Assembly: GCA_965371355.1 (NCBI GenBank)
Contig: CBDUYD010000165.1
Location: forward strand, 1 to 6,302
Direction of reading: 5' to 3'
DNA length: 6,302 nucleotides
DNA from: JASJHI01 sp965371355
Lineage (GTDB): Bacteria; Actinomycetota; Acidimicrobiia; Acidimicrobiales; Ilumatobacteraceae
Both the position numbers and the translations under genes were made by a program. The notes beneath the pieces are model-generated. The model was given only the letters and a program-made list of their open reading frames with translations. It did no database searches and was not told where the DNA came from. Position 1 is the stretch's first letter. The number at the start of each line of letters is the position of its first letter. Below, in pieces: positions 5,353-6,302 of this stretch.

Positions 5353-6302
5353 CGGCGGCCTCCTCGTTGGTGCAGATCGACAGGTAGTGGTCGAGCTGGC
5401 GCTGTCGTTCGGCCGGATTCCACCTGAGTTCGGCAGCCATCAGGTCGGCCGCGGCGGGCGCGGCAAGAACGGTTGCCGCACGGTCGAAGATGTGGGCGCG
5501 TGTTCGTCGCAGGAGCACGTCGTCGAGGCTGGTGGCCATCTCGTGTCGGATCGCGTAGACCACCTCCGCGCGCAGGTAGGGCTGGCCGGGTACCAGCGGT
5601 GCCTCGAGGCTCGGGTCGAGCGCGATGAGTGCCCTGATCTCGGGAGCGAGCGAGCCGTAGCGACCCGTGAGATGTGCGTCGACCGATCCGGCCGGCGCCT
5701 CCGGGCGACGCTCGGCGCCGAGCAGTCGCAGACGGCGGGTCGGGTGTCCGGTGCGTCCGCGCGATCGACCGATCTGGCGGAGTACTCGATCGACGGTGTC
5801 CTCGGCCATCTGGCGGTAGGTGGTGAGCTTTCCCCCGTTGACCCGCAGCACACCCGACCCGCTGACGGCGACGACGTGTCGGCGTGACAGGTCGGCGGTC
5901 TTGTCGGTCGGCTGCTCGCCGTGTGGTGTGGCGACGAGCGGTCGCAGACCCGCCCAGACACCTGTGATGTCGCGCCGGTCGATCGGCTCGACCAGCGCTT
6001 CGTTGAGCGCCTCGAGCATGTAGTCGATGTCGTCGCCGTCGCAGCGCGGTTCGTCGAGCGGACCTTCGTAGTCGGTGTCGGTCGTGCCGATGTAGGTGTG
6101 GCGGAACGTGCCGTCGCCCAGCGGCCCCCACGGGGTGAGCGAGAGGCTCCGCCGGTCACGCCTGACAGGGATGATGACGGCGACCGGATTGCGGATCTTC
6201 TCCCAGGGCACGACGATGTGGGTTCCCTTGGCGGGCCGGATCGAGGCGGACCGGTCGTGCTCGTCGAGCGCGCGGACCTCGTCGGCCCAGACGCCGGTGG
6301 CG
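5324..6302 (-). CDS. glpD: glycerol-3-phosphate dehydrogenase (GlpD), C-terminal part, 5' end outside window
   Basis: FAD-dependent, membrane-associated enzyme that oxidises glycerol 3-phosphate to dihydroxyacetone phosphate and passes electrons to quinones. Only the last 325 codons are here. The frame stays open to the window edge (first full codon at 6301-6299), so the GTG at 6211 is not the start. Counted from the edge, I see ATGVWADEVR (1-10), the substrate/FAD-domain signature IRPAKGTHIVVP (21-32), GTTDTDY (72-78), GLRPL (118-122) and GGKLTTYR (156-163). A C-terminal helical DAO_C-type domain follows (about 210-310) with LRRTR near 264-268 and a typical lgW-like element (LRW). All expected motifs of this half are intact. 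The missing N-terminal part should hold the GxGxxG nucleotide-binding fold. The gene overlaps the AGPS-like gene by 29 nt and is the first gene of the operon seen here. Confidence 0.95.
   Translation of the reverse strand, partial: ATGVWADEVRALDEHDRSASIRPAKGTHIVVPWEKIRNPVAVIIPVRRDRRSLSLTPWGPLGDGTFRHTYIGTTDTDYEGPLDEPRCDGDDIDYMLEALNEALVEPIDRRDITGVWAGLRPLVATPHGEQPTDKTADLSRRHVVAVSGSGVLRVNGGKLTTYRQMAEDTVDRVLRQIGRSRGRTGHPTRRLRLLGAERRPEAPAGSVDAHLTGRYGSLAPEIRALIALDPSLEAPLVPGQPYLRAEVVYAIRHEMATSLDDVLLRRTRAHIFDRAATVLAAPAAADLMAAELRWNPAERQRQLDHYLSICTNEEAAGEHVTHTAD
5359..5365 (-). promoter_or_regulatory. ribosome binding site of the AGPS-like gene
   Basis: GAGGAGG on the minus strand lies six bases before the GTG at 5352. 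It is the strongest Shine-Dalgarno match in the window and decides the start of the AGPS-like gene. It is embedded in the glpD coding region, where it encodes part of the C-terminal NEEAAGE stretch. Confidence 0.8.

Noticed and set aside
6209..6211. GTG at 6211 as start of the GlpD gene
   Set aside because: The same frame continues to the window edge and encodes conserved GlpD sequence (ATGVWADEVR, IRPAKGTH) upstream of it, so the gene is cut by the window.

Overview
The window is GC-rich bacterial DNA. All genes I can support lie on the minus strand, so it is transcribed from high to low coordinates. High GC, GTG starts, Tat-type signals, an RNase P RNA with a P19 helix and a GlpD/AGPS-like/FGGY gene set suggest an actinobacterium. 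An Acidimicrobiia-like lineage is my guess, from general impression only. I see no mobile element, CRISPR array, tRNA or sign of recent transfer.

Region 1 (6302 to 1956) is a tightly packed operon. It begins with the C-terminal part of a GlpD-type glycerol-3-phosphate dehydrogenase that enters from outside the window. Next come an FAD-linked oxidase of the alkyldihydroxyacetonephosphate synthase (AGPS) type, a small protein with four predicted membrane segments, and a GlpK-like FGGY kinase. Neighbours overlap by 29, 13 and 4 nt, so translation is probably coupled. On family knowledge the kinase would phosphorylate a polyol, GlpD would oxidise glycerol 3-phosphate to dihydroxyacetone phosphate, and the AGPS-like enzyme could act on an acyl-DHAP-like compound. 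The kinase lacks several glycerol-contact residues, so its substrate may not be glycerol.

Region 2 (about 1915 to 442) is a second transcription unit. A -10-like element and a small leader hairpin precede two overlapping genes for exported ferritin-like four-helix proteins. One is a predicted Tat-exported soluble protein and the other a predicted Tat lipoprotein. The lipoprotein has lost the acidic/His metal motif of its last helix, which its neighbour keeps.

Region 3 (411 to 21) is rnpB, the RNA subunit of RNase P, closed by a 21-position P1 helix. It has P19, lacks P18, and shows compensatory base-pair changes in the conserved P4 helix. Its likely promoter overlaps the stop codon of the lipoprotein gene. 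Bases 1-20 lie beyond the P1 helix and hold nothing I can name.
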